From positions 7,898 through 24,763 of the forward strand of contig CAYGZQ010000060.1 of NCBI GenBank assembly GCA_964354375.1: a stretch of 16,866 bases of DNA, in the 5' to 3' direction. This DNA is from CAYGZQ01 sp964354375 [NCBI: uncultured Planctomycetota bacterium] (lineage in GTDB: Bacteria > JAJVIF01 > JAPKYR01). The notes beneath the pieces were generated by a model. That model had not been told where the DNA came from and did not search any database. It was given only the letters and a program-made list of their open reading frames with translations. How positions within the stretch are numbered: position 1 is the stretch's first letter; every line of letters begins with the position of its first letter. Shown in pieces: positions 16,785 through 16,866 of the stretch. The position numbers and the translations under genes were made by a program.

Positions 16785-16866
16785 CCCTCACCCCCTGGCC
16801 CCTGTCTCCCTCACCCCCTGGCCCCCTCTCCACAATTGTGGAGAGGGGGGGACGGGGGGTGAGGTG
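16785..16866. repeat. C/G-rich intergenic repeat with a 28-bp perfect palindrome
   Basis: CCCTCACCCCCTGGCCCC occurs at 16785-16802 and again at 16808-16825 (period 23). The second copy runs into a perfect palindrome at 16822-16849 centred on CACAATTGTG. The arms continue imperfectly outwards, since GGGGGGTGAGG at the right edge mirrors CCTCACCCCC on the left. Similar C-rich palindromic repeats are scattered between genes in many GC-rich bacteria. It may act as a terminator-like hairpin for a gene beyond the window or be a dispersed element. It probably continues past the right edge. No coding sequence is seen between 16709 and the window end. Confidence 0.85.

Overview
The window is a gene-dense stretch of bacterial chromosome, with no large gap and no mobile element, tRNA or rRNA seen. 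By eye it is GC-rich with many GGG/CGG codons. The content points to carbohydrate degradation in a Gram-negative, probably uncultivated lineage: CUT1-type sugar ABC transporters, a secreted Asp-box/toroid protein, a HEAT-repeat lipoprotein, a UROD-like protein, Gfo/Idh oxidoreductases and C/G-rich palindromic intergenic repeats. Planctomycetes, Hydrogenedentes, Sumerlaeota or Lentisphaerae would fit. This is an impression from gene content; no phylogenetic marker is present.

Layout. (A) 1-122: two tandem 62-bp hairpin repeats just upstream of (B) an ABC sugar ATPase on + (177-1286). (C) A minus-strand pair: zinc alcohol dehydrogenase (4250-3135), then an FRD/SDH-like flavoprotein (3115-1283) whose stop overlaps the ATPase stop on a CTAG. 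(D) A tight six-gene plus-strand operon from about 4350 to 11025: solute-binding protein fused to a permease, second permease, TIM-barrel sugar isomerase, KDPG/KDPGal aldolase, KDG-type kinase, UROD-family protein. Two of its junctions are 4-nt overlaps. (E) A convergent minus-strand operon (16708-11046): HEAT-repeat lipoprotein, secreted seven-Asp-box protein with a toroid/lyase-like C-terminal half (4-nt overlap), Gfo/Idh/MocA oxidoreductase. (F) 16785-16866: a C/G-rich repeat with a 28-bp perfect palindrome.

How it may work together (inference). The secreted protein, perhaps with the lipoprotein, would release oligosaccharides or sugar acids from a uronate-containing glycan. The transporter (ATPase, fused binding protein-permease, second permease) would import them. 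The isomerase, dehydrogenases and flavoprotein would convert them to 2-keto-3-deoxy acids, which kinase and aldolase split to pyruvate and glyceraldehyde-3-phosphate. No transcriptional regulator, no sugar-acid dehydratase and no KduI/KduD/KdgF-type enzyme is recognisable here, so the substrate and upstream steps are open.

The points most worth following are the CUT1 binding protein-permease fusion and its apparently non-standard start codon, the propeller-toroid secreted protein coupled to a HEAT lipoprotein, and active-site substitutions in the flavoprotein, the aldolase and the Gfo/Idh protein.
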